DNA from: Pseudomonadales bacterium
GTDB taxonomy: Bacteria; Pseudomonadota; Gammaproteobacteria; Pseudomonadales; Azotimanducaceae
Length of the DNA stretch: 64,000 nucleotides
Direction: 5' to 3'
Assembly (NCBI GenBank): GCA_019634925.1
Contig: JAHCAL010000002.1
Span: forward strand, 1-64,000
Part shown: piece after piece, positions 35,431 to 44,107 of the stretch
Layout of the letters: each line of letters opens with the position of its first letter
Position numbering within the stretch: the first letter of the stretch is position 1
Translations under genes and position numbers: made by a program
Notes under the pieces: generated by a model
What the model saw: only the letters and a program-made list of their open reading frames with translations
Databases searched by the model: none
Told to the model about the DNA's origin: nothing

Positions 35431-36645
35431 TCAGATCGCCTCGGCCGCACGCAACCGCGCGAGTTCTGCCGCGTCGAGGCCGATCAGTTCACCCAGCACA
35501 AGATCGGTATCCGCCCCCAGTTCCGGCACGTCGGTCAGCGCTGGCGGGACCAGCTCGCGGAAGCGAAGCGCCGTGTGCATACGGGGTATCTCGCCCAGCT
35601 CCGGGTGCCGGCACCATTCCAGTGTGCCGCGCGCGTGCAGCTGCGGATCTTCGATCACGTCCTCGAGTGCGTTGACCGGGGCACAGATCACGCCATGCAT
35701 CTGGGCCCGCGCGAAGATCTCGGCGCGGGTCAGGTTCTGTGACCAGGCACCGATCAGCGCATCCAGCGCCATCATGTTGCGGCATCGCTCGGCATTGGTG
35801 GCAAAGCGCGGCTGATCCGCAAGCGCGGGTTGCGCCATGGCCGCACAAAGCTTGCGGAAGTGGCCTTCTCGTATGCAGATGATCGCCACGTAGCCATCGG
35901 CGGCGGGATAGACGTTGTACGGCGCGAGTGCAAGGCCTGGATGCCGGTTGCCGACCCGCGGGCCCTGCCGCCGGCCCGCGACGAAGTACGACCCGAGTGC
36001 GGTGGCGAGCGTCGGGAATACACAGTCCTGCATCGAGATGTCGACCGTAGCACCCTGCCCGGTCCGCGCGCGCGCCAGCAGTGCCGTCACGATGCCCGCA
36101 TAGAGATGGACGCCGCCGAGGAAGTCCGCGAACGTGGCCGCCGTCTTGAGCGGCGGGCCGTCGCCTTCCCCAGTGACGCTCATCACGCCGGTCATCGCCT
36201 GCAGCGTGATGTCCATGCCCAGGTAATCCCGGTACGGGCCGCTGTAGCCGTAACCGGTGGACGCCGCATAGATCAGCCGTGGATTGATCGCGCGCAGCGC
36301 ATCCGCACCGATGTCGTACTTGTCCATGGTACCGGGCGCGAAGTTCTCCGACACCACGTCCACCTTCGTCACCAGCCTTTTCAGCAACGCCTGGCCTTCG
36401 GCTGCCTGGATGTTGAGCGTGATGCACGCTTTGTTGGTGTTGAGGAGCGCGAACGGATAGGCGGCCGACGTCGCCTGGCCGCGCGAGCGCAGCGTCTCGC
36501 CGATGCGCGACTCCACCTTGATGACCCGCGCCCCGGCCTGGGCCAGCAGAAACCCGCAGTACGGGCCGTTGTAGACCTGGCCGAAGTCCAGGACCGTGAC
36601 GCCCGCCAGGGGCTGATCGTGCGTCGTGAGTTCCGAATCCGACAT
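35431..36645 (-). CDS. CoA transferase family III (CaiB/BaiF)
   Basis: A 404-residue type III CoA transferase: N-terminal GVTVLDFGQVYNGPYCGFLLAQAGARVIKVE, the nucleophilic Asp in YLGMDITLQAMTG, and GRRQGPRVGNRHP. It moves CoA between acyl groups through an aspartyl anhydride. It is the last gene of a minus-strand unit with an acyl-CoA dehydrogenase 24 bp upstream and a hydratase further up, which suggests activation of an acid feeding beta-oxidation, or CoA recycling at its end. Donor and acceptor unknown. Confidence 0.92.
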   Translation of the reverse strand: MSDSELTTHDQPLAGVTVLDFGQVYNGPYCGFLLAQAGARVIKVESRIGETLRSRGQATSAAYPFALLNTNKACITLNIQAAEGQALLKRLVTKVDVVSENFAPGTMDKYDIGADALRAINPRLIYAASTGYGYSGPYRDYLGMDITLQAMTGVMSVTGEGDGPPLKTAATFADFLGGVHLYAGIVTALLARARTGQGATVDISMQDCVFPTLATALGSYFVAGRRQGPRVGNRHPGLALAPYNVYPAADGYVAIICIREGHFRKLCAAMAQPALADQPRFATNAERCRNMMALDALIGAWSQNLTRAEIFARAQMHGVICAPVNALEDVIEDPQLHARGTLEWCRHPELGEIPRMHTALRFRELVPPALTDVPELGADTDLVLGELIGLDAAELARLRAAEAI

Positions 36646-36669
36646 ATACGCCTCCAGGGGACAGCCGCT

Positions 36670-37836
36670 TCAACGCAACGACGCGCCGAGAATGTCCCGC
36701 GCGATGATGTGCCGCTGCACTTCACTCGGCCCTTCGCCGATGCGGCGGATGCGCATCTCGCGGTACCAGCGTTCGAACGGAAAATCCTTGGTCACGCCGT
36801 AGCCGCCGAAGATCTGCATGCAGCGGTCCACCACCCGGCTGGCGCCTTCGGTCGCCACCAGCTTCGCCATCGCGGCCTGTTTGCGGAAGTCGGCGCCACG
36901 TTCTGCGCGTTCGGCAGCGGCGAGCGTCAGCCAGCGTGCGCTCTCGATGTCGATCTCGTTGTCGACCAGCATCCACTGGATCGCCTGGCGGCTCGACAGC
37001 GGTGCTCCGAACGTCTCGCGTTGCGGCGCGTACTCGACCGCCATCTCGTGGGCGAGGATCGCCACGCCGATACAGCCCGCTGCGTAGGGAATGCGCTGAC
37101 GCGACAGGCGATCGTTGGCAATGGCGAACCCGCCGTTCAGTTTCCCCAGGATGTTCGCGTCAGGCACGCGCATGTTCTCGAACTGGAGCTCGGTGGCGTA
37201 GCGCGCCGCACGCAGCGTGTGCACGATGCGGCGGACGTGAAACCCGGGCGTGTCGGTGTCGACGATGAAACACGTCACCCCGCCGCGGCCCTTGCCGGCA
37301 TCGGTGCGCGCGAACACCAGGCCGAAGTGCGCACGATCCGCTCCGGAAATGAAGATCTTGGATCCGTTGATGATCCAGTCGTCGCCGTCGCGCACCGCGC
37401 GTGTACGGATCGCGCGCGCCGGGTCGCTGCCGCCGGACGGTTCGGTCAGGCCGAAGAACCCGCGCTTCTCGCCGCGCAGCATCGGTTCCAGGTACCGTCG
37501 CTGCTGATCTTCGTTGGCCTCGAACAGCTGCGCGAGCCCGGCACCGCCGAACACACCGTAACAGGGCGCATACAGACCGGCGCGGTGCTGCGCCATTTCG
37601 ATGGCGATCAGCGTACGGGTCGGCAGGTCGAGTTCCGGACCACCGTACTCGGGCGGAATGTCGAGACCATAAAGCCCCATCGCCTGCACCTTCGCCTTCA
37701 ATCGCGCGAAGTCTTCCGCCGGCAGTTCGTCGGCATCGGGGTCGAGACCAGCCTCGAGCGGCACGATCTCCTCGCGCACGAAGCGCCGTACCATCGAAAC
37801 CACCAGCTCCTGTTCGTCGGTCAGCGCAAGATTCAT
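36670..37836 (-). CDS. Acyl-CoA dehydrogenase
   Basis: A 388-residue flavoprotein of the ACAD family: LTEPSGGSDPARAIRTRA (FAD/substrate loop), MQIFGGYGVTKDFPFERWYR, and the catalytic Glu in IGEGPSEVQRHIIARDIL near the C-terminus. It introduces the alpha,beta double bond in acyl-CoAs, passing electrons to ETF. The ATG at 37836 begins the family homology, 22 bp after the small GIY-YIG-like gene. It cooperates with the hydratase at 38261 and the CoA transferase downstream. Confidence 0.94.
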   Translation of the reverse strand: MNLALTDEQELVVSMVRRFVREEIVPLEAGLDPDADELPAEDFARLKAKVQAMGLYGLDIPPEYGGPELDLPTRTLIAIEMAQHRAGLYAPCYGVFGGAGLAQLFEANEDQQRRYLEPMLRGEKRGFFGLTEPSGGSDPARAIRTRAVRDGDDWIINGSKIFISGADRAHFGLVFARTDAGKGRGGVTCFIVDTDTPGFHVRRIVHTLRAARYATELQFENMRVPDANILGKLNGGFAIANDRLSRQRIPYAAGCIGVAILAHEMAVEYAPQRETFGAPLSSRQAIQWMLVDNEIDIESARWLTLAAAERAERGADFRKQAAMAKLVATEGASRVVDRCMQIFGGYGVTKDFPFERWYREMRIRRIGEGPSEVQRHIIARDILGASLR

Positions 37837-37858
37837 CTCTTCGTTACCTCGCGACTCC

Positions 37859-38206
37859 TTAGCTCGCCAACCCCGACGGCCCCGGCGACAGGCGCCCCAG
37901 TTCCGGCGACGGCGGGTTGTGTGTCGGGAGACGCCCATGATCCGCCCGGAAGGCCATCAGCAGCTCGAGGTGGCGCGTGTGGTAGGCGGTCGTGACTTCG
38001 AGACGGAAGCTGCACGCGCCCGGAATCGAAGCCGCCCGCGCTGCAACCTCCCCACGCAGCCCGAACAGCGTGCGCGCATCCGCGCGACCGATGTAGATCA
38101 CCTGTCCGGACGCATCGGCCAGCTCGAATACACCGAGCTGGCCGGGCAACGCCGCGAGCGATTCGGGATCGATCGGGCGCCAGGGTCTGGTCGAACGGAT
38201 GGCCAT
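37859..38206 (-). CDS. Small GIY-YIG-like protein of unknown function
   Basis: A 115-residue protein. The N-terminal half has GVFELADASGQVIYIGRA, which resembles the GIY-x-YIG strand pair of GIY-YIG nucleases, followed by LRGEVAARA and a conserved-looking LELLMAF where the family has its Glu. It lacks a clear catalytic Arg/Tyr set, so nuclease activity is doubtful. The ATG at 38206 has GGGGGAGG upstream. It lies inside an acyl-CoA operon, 22 bp before the dehydrogenase. Function unknown. Confidence 0.75.
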   Translation of the reverse strand: MAIRSTRPWRPIDPESLAALPGQLGVFELADASGQVIYIGRADARTLFGLRGEVAARAASIPGACSFRLEVTTAYHTRHLELLMAFRADHGRLPTHNPPSPELGRLSPGPSGLAS

Positions 38207-38260
38207 CGCGCCTCCCCCCGGATCGCGGTTACCTGTATTGCATATCCGTATGTTGCAGGA

Positions 38261-39028
38261 TCAGGTCCCGGTCCACTTCGGCGCACGCTTCTCCGCGAAC
38301 GCGAGCGGGCCCTCCTTCGCATCGTTGGAGCTGAAGACCTTGCGCTGCAGCGGCTCCTGCATCTTCCACAGCGAATCTTCGTCGATGCCCTGGGCCGCGG
38401 CGCGAACCAGCGCTTTCGAAGCGGCGACCGCAAGCGGCGCATTCTCGGCGATGCGTTCCGCCAGGCGGATGGCCGCGTTCAGCGTTTCACCGGGCTCGGT
38501 GACTTCGGTCACCATTCCGGCCGCAAACGCTTCCTCGGCGGTGATGGGCTCGCCGGTGAGCGCCATCTCCATCGCCTTGGCGAAGCCGACCCGGGCTGGC
38601 AGACGGAACACGCCGCCCGCAGCGGCGAAGAGGCCAACCTTCACTTCGCGGATGCCGATCTTCGCACCTTTGGCTGCGACCAGCAGGTCGCAGGTCAGCG
38701 CAATCTCGCAGCCGCCCGCCAAGGCAAACCCGTTGATGGCGCCGATCAGCGGCTTCGTACAACCGGAGCGCACGAAGGTGCCGAGCGGCCCGACGTCCTC
38801 GCCGCGGGAGAAGGCCTTGAGGTCCATGCCGGCGCAGAAGGCGCGGCCGTTGCCGGTGATGATCCCGGCGGTCAGCGAGTTGTCCGCATCGAGTTCCTTC
38901 ACGGCATTGAGCAGGCCGTGGGAGAGAGCGCCGTTGATGGCGTTCATGGCATCGGGCCGGTTCAGCGTGATCACCATGATCCGGCCGCGGCGCTCGACCA
39001 GTACTGCGTTTTCGGTACCTTCGCTCAT
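38261..39028 (-). CDS. Enoyl-CoA hydratase
   Basis: A 255-residue crotonase-superfamily protein with both catalytic glutamates: Glu108 in AGGCEIAL and Glu128 in GIREVKVGL. The oxyanion-hole region is AFCAGMDLKAF. It hydrates trans-2-enoyl-CoA in beta-oxidation. Homology begins at the ATG at 39028 (MSEGTENAVL). It is the first gene of the minus-strand run with the GIY-YIG-like protein, dehydrogenase and CoA transferase; the 54-bp gap to the next gene allows one mRNA. Confidence 0.93.
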   Translation of the reverse strand: MSEGTENAVLVERRGRIMVITLNRPDAMNAINGALSHGLLNAVKELDADNSLTAGIITGNGRAFCAGMDLKAFSRGEDVGPLGTFVRSGCTKPLIGAINGFALAGGCEIALTCDLLVAAKGAKIGIREVKVGLFAAAGGVFRLPARVGFAKAMEMALTGEPITAEEAFAAGMVTEVTEPGETLNAAIRLAERIAENAPLAVAASKALVRAAAQGIDEDSLWKMQEPLQRKVFSSNDAKEGPLAFAEKRAPKWTGT

Positions 39029-39319
39029 TGTCGACTCCGTCTGGGTTTGCGAAATGCTTCGAGGGCGGGATGTTGCCACAACTCGGCGTCGGAAGGATCA
39101 CCCGCCTCCCGAGATCCAGGAAGCACTTGGAGCGGGGGACAAAAACAGATTGCTTGCACGCAACGACATCCCTCTGCCGTTTCGACCGAAACAACCCTTG
39201 GTTCGCGAGCTTGGCCCCACCCATCAGGTTTACCTCAGAGTTTCCATAGAGCACCCGAAGGACTCCAAGGCGTGTGTGGAGCGAGAGTTTGAGCGTGTTC
39301 TACCCGGGGAGAAGAGATC

Positions 39320-39550
39320 ATGTGCCGATCGCGCCTCTGCCACGGCTTTCGTCTTGCGACAATTGCCATGATGGTCATCGCCTGTAGCAGCACACCTGCA
39401 GACCCGAAGAGCCTTTCGGAAATGAAGTGGCGCCAGGTCCGGCTTCTGGCTCTCGAATGCTATCGAGACAACGATGGCTATCGAGCGCTCTATGGTAGCG
39501 ATGTCGTGTGGGGAGCCTGCAAACGTCGCGCACAAGCACTCTCGCGCTGA
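39320..39550 (+). CDS. Small putative lipoprotein
   Basis: A 76-residue protein with a basic N-terminus, a short hydrophobic stretch and a lipobox VIAC (Cys about residue 22), then a polar domain with two further Cys in LECYRDN and WGACKRR. GGGGAGA upstream of the ATG at 39320 supports translation. It would be exported and lipid-anchored. I recognise no family. The codon use is less GC-rich than that of the surrounding acyl-CoA genes. Confidence 0.6.
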   Translation: MCRSRLCHGFRLATIAMMVIACSSTPADPKSLSEMKWRQVRLLALECYRDNDGYRALYGSDVVWGACKRRAQALSR

Positions 39551-39611
39551 ACGTTATCGGCACACGTTCGACCAGAGATAGCCCTGTTGCCAGAGCGATT
39601 GGCATCAGCGG

Positions 39612-41513
39612 CTATTCGATGCGTCCGGGTGAATGCTGACCGGATATAGCGGACTCAAAGCCATACAGCCCCTTGAGTTCATTTGTGCAATCTGGCCAGT
39701 TTCCGGATTCGACCCAGTACTCGCATAGCCCCAGGCGTCGGCAGAGACCCGGAAACCGCGGGTCCTCACGCAGGCATCGGGCAACAGGACTGAAAAGGTG
39801 GTGCAGTCCAAAGTCGCCGACCGACAGCCGGCCGCCTGCTTCGAAGAGATAGCGGTAGTCGGAGCGCTCCGCCATCGAATAGGCCTCTTCGTTCATTCCT
39901 ACATCGCATGCGAATATCAGCAGTCGCAACGGAACGCTACCGCGGCGTTCGAGTTCCTTTTCCATTCGCGCCTCGAGTCGTCGACAATCGCGTGGCTGCC
40001 AATGGCGGATGTCTCCTGCATATCGGACCGCGCGCTCGGTCTCCGCGTTGCGTGGTCCGTATTGGCGGAGCAATCGGAGCAGTAGATCCACACGGCCCCA
40101 GTCACGAGACGCCGAGGCAAAGGCCAGCTGCGCGGCGTACAGATAGTCAAGGCCGGGCCAACGGAGCACGGCTTCATCCCAGACCTGCATCGCCTCCACG
40201 CGCCGCCCGGTGACCCAGAGCGCCGTCGCATACTGATGCACTCCCTGCGGCCAGAGCGGGTCAACTCGATGGCATTGCTCCAGATACACCAGGAACTCTT
40301 GGAGTCGACCGACTGTCCAGCGCCACCTCCCAGCCCAGAAGAGCGTAGTTGTATCGCTCGGCGCCACAGCGAGGGCTGATTCGATGAGCGCATCCCGCTC
40401 TGCGAAGTGTCCGCATACCGGCTGCACGATGCTCAGAGCCACCAACGCCGCACCGGACGATGGATCGAGTCGCAGCGCGGCATCGGCGGCTTCAACAGCC
40501 TGCACACGGCAGCCTCTAGCGCGCGCCGGATCTATTTCGACGTGCGAATCGATCGCACGGCTGACGGCCAAGGCCGCCCAGGCCCGGGCGAAAGTCGGCA
40601 CTCGAGCAATGGCTCGCTCGAGCAGGACAGGGTCATTCGCGCCCAGCCATTGGGATGTGGACGACCTGGCCTGGAGGTACGCGTCAAAAGCCGAAGGGTC
40701 GATGGAACCCAGCTTGCCGGCGGAGGCAAACCTGACGCGCATGGCACTGGCAACTGCGGCGGCAACCTCGTCCTGGAGAGCAAAGACGTCGGTCAGCTCG
40801 TGCTCGAAAGTCTGATTCCAGAGCGTCGTCTGGGCACCACACTCCATCAACTGCGCGGATATCCGAATGCGTGAACCACTCTTACGCACCGAACCGTCCA
40901 GCACGTGTGTACAGCCAAGTACGGCTGCAACGTTTGCGGGAACCTTGTCGTTTGCCCGAAACTGGAAGCTCGAGGCCCGGCCCACGATTCGAAGGTCCGT
41001 CGTCGCAACGAGAGTTTGCAGAATCTCCTCGGAGATTCCGTCTGAGAAATAAACCAGATTCGGGTCTCCGGCGAGATTGTCGAATGGAAGCACCGCAAGC
41101 AAGGGGCTCGAAGTTCCGGCCGGTCCGGGTCGCAAGGCGGAGGAGACGCTCAATTCCGTGCAATCGGACCATTGTTCTCGTCGGGCAACTTGCGCAATAA
41201 GGCGATAACCGCGCCGAGGGATGGTCTCGATACACCGAGGCTGCTTCGGATGGTCGTGAAGCGCGCGTCGTAGGTGAGAGATTGCCTGATGGATCACACC
41301 GTCGCCGACGAGGGCGTTTCGCCAGACCCGATCGATGAGCTGATTCCTGGAAACGACGGCGGGGGCCACCTCGATCAGGCACAACAGGACATCCATGGTC
41401 TTTGGTTCGACACGAACTGCGCCGATAAGGCCAGCCTCCGGCAGGATTGATATTCCCGCGATCTCGTATGTCGATCTCGTGCTACCAGGTTCACTTCCGT
41501 ATCGGGAGTTCAA
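39612..41513 (-). CDS. Winged-helix (OmpR/CadC-type) regulator with TPR-like C-terminus
   Basis: A protein of 633 residues. The N-terminal part (about 15-110) is a Trans_reg_C winged helix (VVSRNQLIDRVWRNALVGDGVIHQAISHLRRAL; PRRGYRL). It is followed by the TolB-like segment LLAVLPFDNLAGDPNLVYFSDGISEEI, then helical repeats resembling TPRs to the C-terminus. No membrane segment is evident, unlike CadC. The start is probably the TTG at 41513, which has GGAGG 8 nt upstream; a TTG at 41528 overlaps that site. Proteins of this build are common in proteobacteria but their targets are rarely known. The neighbouring lipoprotein and PPOX genes are possible targets. Confidence 0.88.
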   Translation of the reverse strand: MNSRYGSEPGSTRSTYEIAGISILPEAGLIGAVRVEPKTMDVLLCLIEVAPAVVSRNQLIDRVWRNALVGDGVIHQAISHLRRALHDHPKQPRCIETIPRRGYRLIAQVARREQWSDCTELSVSSALRPGPAGTSSPLLAVLPFDNLAGDPNLVYFSDGISEEILQTLVATTDLRIVGRASSFQFRANDKVPANVAAVLGCTHVLDGSVRKSGSRIRISAQLMECGAQTTLWNQTFEHELTDVFALQDEVAAAVASAMRVRFASAGKLGSIDPSAFDAYLQARSSTSQWLGANDPVLLERAIARVPTFARAWAALAVSRAIDSHVEIDPARARGCRVQAVEAADAALRLDPSSGAALVALSIVQPVCGHFAERDALIESALAVAPSDTTTLFWAGRWRWTVGRLQEFLVYLEQCHRVDPLWPQGVHQYATALWVTGRRVEAMQVWDEAVLRWPGLDYLYAAQLAFASASRDWGRVDLLLRLLRQYGPRNAETERAVRYAGDIRHWQPRDCRRLEARMEKELERRGSVPLRLLIFACDVGMNEEAYSMAERSDYRYLFEAGGRLSVGDFGLHHLFSPVARCLREDPRFPGLCRRLGLCEYWVESGNWPDCTNELKGLYGFESAISGQHSPGRIE

Positions 41514-41591
41514 TGGCCGAACCTCCAACTGATTCTGCGTGGGAGAGCCAGGCAGCGAATTCCAAATCGCCTGCCTAGCTCTACCAAGCAG

Positions 41592-42221
41592 CTACTCCTC
41601 GTCAGCGCCCTCGTCAGCGCCCTCGTCAGCGGGTCGATCGCGCGGCGGCAATGCGTCGCGGAACACCTCGTAACGCTTCCACGCCGCCGGCGGCGGAGCA
41701 TGACCTTCCCGCGGCGCATATTCGGACCATTGCTCGCGGCGCTGTGGGTGCAGGTAGCGCGGACAATTCGGGAAGACGCGATCCGTGCGCACACGTACCA
41801 CGAGGACCGCGCCCGGGAAGGCCTCGAGGAGCGGGTCATCGGCGGACACCTCGGCCGTACCGTTCACCCGAACGCGCCGTCCCTGCTCGAAATCGATGAA
41901 CAGCAGTCCAACGTTGCGGTTGATACACATGTTGCCGCAGGAACGGTACATGCCGTTGCCGTCGTAATCGGGGAATGCGAGCGTGCGTTCGTCGAGCACC
42001 CGCACGAATCCTGGCATGCCGCCCTTATAGGAGCAGTCGGGGCGTCCAGCCGCATCGGCCGTCGCCAGGAAGAACATCGAACTGCCCTCGATGAAGGTTC
42101 GATCGTCGTCCGTCAGGGCTTCGTGCACGGTAACGTCGAACAGCCGGTCGGCCAGGGCCCGCGTATCGCGCACGTCCTGCAGCTCGCGCATGCCTTCGTG
42201 GTACCAGTCGCTTCCGCTCAT
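41592..42221 (-). CDS. Pyridoxamine 5'-phosphate oxidase-like FMN-binding protein
   Basis: A 209-residue PPOX-fold protein: FFLATADAAGRPDCSYKGGMPGFVRVLDERTL and SCGNMCINRNVGLLFIDF are typical of the flavin-binding split barrel. Such proteins oxidise or reduce small substrates with FMN or F420; the exact one is unknown. Homology begins near MSGSDWYHEG at 42221; the frame stays open further upstream. The C-terminus is an acidic tail (ADEG repeats) encoded by three 12-bp tandem repeats. Confidence 0.85.
   Translation of the reverse strand: MSGSDWYHEGMRELQDVRDTRALADRLFDVTVHEALTDDDRTFIEGSSMFFLATADAAGRPDCSYKGGMPGFVRVLDERTLAFPDYDGNGMYRSCGNMCINRNVGLLFIDFEQGRRVRVNGTAEVSADDPLLEAFPGAVLVVRVRTDRVFPNCPRYLHPQRREQWSEYAPREGHAPPPAAWKRYEVFRDALPPRDRPADEGADEGADEE
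41597..41632. repeat. 12-bp tandem repeat encoding an acidic tail
   Basis: Three head-to-tail copies of CCTCGTCAGCGC (the last base differs in copy 3) at the 3' end of the PPOX gene. Read on the minus strand they give repeated Ala-Asp-Glu-Gly, so copy-number change would lengthen or shorten the tail in frame. Confidence 0.85.
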
Positions 42222-42342
42222 CCCGGCATGGCCCTCCGCAACCCTTGCGGTGGATTGTACCGCGCGGAAAGCCGGCGCGCGCTGCTCCGGCGCATCGGCG
42301 GGCCAGCCACGCGGCCGGCCGGCTCGATCCCACCCGGATGGG

Positions 42343-42771
42343 CTACCGGAAGTAGAGCCGCAGGCCGATCCCGTAGCTGGTGGATTCGTCACCGATGGAA
42401 GCGCCGGCGCTCACTGCGAACATGTCGGTGACGTTGTACACCATGCCGAGGTCGAGCGACGTCTCGTCGCTGTCGTCGATGTCGACATAGCCCATTCCGC
42501 CGTTCAGTTCGAACTGCGGGCTGAGCATCGCACGCACGCCTCCAAAGAGGCCCACGCCATTTTCCTCGAAGGGACCGACCTCGACACGCACCCAGGCGGC
42601 CTGGCCGACCAGATCGCCATCGGCGTCGAGGTCGTCGAAGTCGATCCGCGAGTATCCGCCTTCCACGTAAGTCCACTTCGGCCCCTGATCCGCGAGACGG
42701 GCGGCCGAGAGAACTCCCGCACCGAGCAGGACACCGGCGCGCCTGCACCACAACTGAAGGGCTTCGTTCAT
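42343..42771 (-). CDS. Small outer-membrane beta-barrel-like protein
   Basis: A 142-residue protein with a possible N-terminal signal segment (CRRAGVLLGAGVLSAARLA) and then alternating amphipathic strands such as WTYVEGGYSRIDFDD, NGGMGYVDIDD, TSLDLGMVYNVT and SYGIGLRLYFR, ending in aromatic FR. This is the pattern of small OmpA-like or OmpW-like barrels. GGGGAGA precedes the ATG at 42771. The role is unknown. A longer open frame to 42993 has no support. Confidence 0.75.
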   Translation of the reverse strand: MNEALQLWCRRAGVLLGAGVLSAARLADQGPKWTYVEGGYSRIDFDDLDADGDLVGQAAWVRVEVGPFEENGVGLFGGVRAMLSPQFELNGGMGYVDIDDSDETSLDLGMVYNVTDMFAVSAGASIGDESTSYGIGLRLYFR

Positions 42772-42979
42772 TTCGATTCTCCCCAGGAACCATTGTTTTC
42801 GAATCACAGCGTGTGTTCTGGAATCACCGCGTGCTTTCGACAGGCCGTTCGGGCTGCCGGGCGAAAGTCCAGGCAGTCGGATATCCCGATGCCAGGCGCA
42901 CTGCGCGGAACCTATCGCGGCATGCGTGAACTGCCTATAGTCGAGTGCGGCGACAGAATCCCGAGGGAGACCCGGCCCG

Positions 42980-43282
42980 ATGAGCGATGACAACCCGAAT
43001 CTCCCGGCGTGGATCCGGGACCACCTGCGTCGTTACCTCGAGAGCAGCGGTGCCGATGGCCATATCTGGAAAGGTGTGCCGACCCTGCTGCCGACCACGC
43101 TCTGGCGCCGGTCCGGTTCCTGGCAGACGTTGCCGTTGGACTACGGCGAATACGCGCGGACCGCCACCGGCGGCGAGCGCAGACGCCTGTGCGCGCAGTT
43201 GCGCACGATCTGGCCGCGGTACGATGACTGCCAGGCCGCTACCGCCCGCGAGATACCGGTCGTCGTACTCGAACGGGGCTGA
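42980..43282 (+). CDS. Deazaflavin (F420)-dependent nitroreductase-like protein with internal deletion
   Basis: A 100-residue protein that matches both ends of the DDN-family nitroreductases, which are about 140 residues long. The N-terminus (PAWIRDHLRRYLESSGADGH, then VPTLLPTT and TLPLDYGE) and the C-terminus (ARTATGGERRRL, IWPRYDD, REIPVVVLERG) are family-like. The middle of roughly 40 residues, which in relatives carries the SKGG-P-W-NL cofactor-binding segment, is absent in frame after DYGE. The frame is intact and has GGGAG upstream. It is probably a degenerate or altered gene that cannot bind F420 normally. Family assignment is from memory of relatives. Confidence 0.75.
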   Translation: MSDDNPNLPAWIRDHLRRYLESSGADGHIWKGVPTLLPTTLWRRSGSWQTLPLDYGEYARTATGGERRRLCAQLRTIWPRYDDCQAATAREIPVVVLERG

Positions 43283-43296
43283 GCGGATCGAAGCGC

Positions 43297-44004
43297 ATGC
43301 AGGACGGCCCGCACACGGTCCGCAGCCGGACAGTCACGTCCGCCGACACGCTGCCGCTCTGGCCGGTCGCACTGCTCGCGGGGTTGCTGCCGTTCCTGAC
43401 CATCCACGTGAGTTACCTGGTCTCCGCGCTGGAAGGTCACGTGCGCTGGTGTGTTCCGTACTGGGAAGCCTGCACCAGCATCTCCCGGGCCGGCCGTTAC
43501 GGGACCGCGTACTTCCTGTTCAAGGCGGGCATGATCCCCGCGGCCACGCTGCTTTTCGCGTTCTGGATACTCAACCGCCGGTGGCTGCGCAGTCTCGGGC
43601 TCGACGCCGGGCGCTCGCTGCCCTGGCTCGGCCTGGCGTCTTCGCTCGCCCTGCTCGCCTATACCATCGCGCTCGGTCACGCCGGGGACCTGTTCCACAC
43701 GCTGCGCCGCATCGGCGTGGTCGGCTGGTTCGGGCTGACCTGGATCGCGCAGCTGCAGCTCTCCGCCGCCCTGGCCCGGCATGACCGGATGGGCCGTGCC
43801 GGCCGCCGACTGGTCGGCCTCTGTGTCGCCGCACTCGGGATCGGCATCCTGTCGCTGATCCTCGGGCTCCTCGTCCCCGCGCGCCACGACGGCCTGGAGG
43901 ACACGTTCGAGTGGGTGCTCGCCGCATGCCTGAACGTCCACGCGTTCGCGATCGCCTGGCTGTGGCGGCAGAGCTGCTTCACTGCGACTACCGCGGCGGC
44001 GTGA
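43297..44004 (+). CDS. Integral membrane protein, possibly Frag1/DRAM/Sfk1-like
   Basis: A 235-residue protein with six hydrophobic segments (about residues 22-45, 69-88, 107-126, 138-158, 170-190 and 205-222). Between the first two lies a loop with CVPYWEACTSISRAGRYG, similar in place to the conserved loop of Frag1/DRAM/Sfk1 proteins; this assignment is weak. It follows the truncated nitroreductase-like gene by 14 bp. Function unknown. Confidence 0.75.
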   Translation: MQDGPHTVRSRTVTSADTLPLWPVALLAGLLPFLTIHVSYLVSALEGHVRWCVPYWEACTSISRAGRYGTAYFLFKAGMIPAATLLFAFWILNRRWLRSLGLDAGRSLPWLGLASSLALLAYTIALGHAGDLFHTLRRIGVVGWFGLTWIAQLQLSAALARHDRMGRAGRRLVGLCVAALGIGILSLILGLLVPARHDGLEDTFEWVLAACLNVHAFAIAWLWRQSCFTATTAAA

Positions 44005-44107
44005 TCCGCGGGAAGCGCATGGTATGCTTCCGTCCGAACGCGCCCCGGTCGTCCACCCGCGTGCATGAACGGGCGTACCCACGAAGTCCCCACCGGCCGG
44101 AGCGGAG

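Noticed and set aside
42343..42993. A 216-residue version of the small barrel protein
   Set aside because: The extra N-terminal 74 residues look non-coding; the ATG at 42771 has a ribosome site and a signal-like start.
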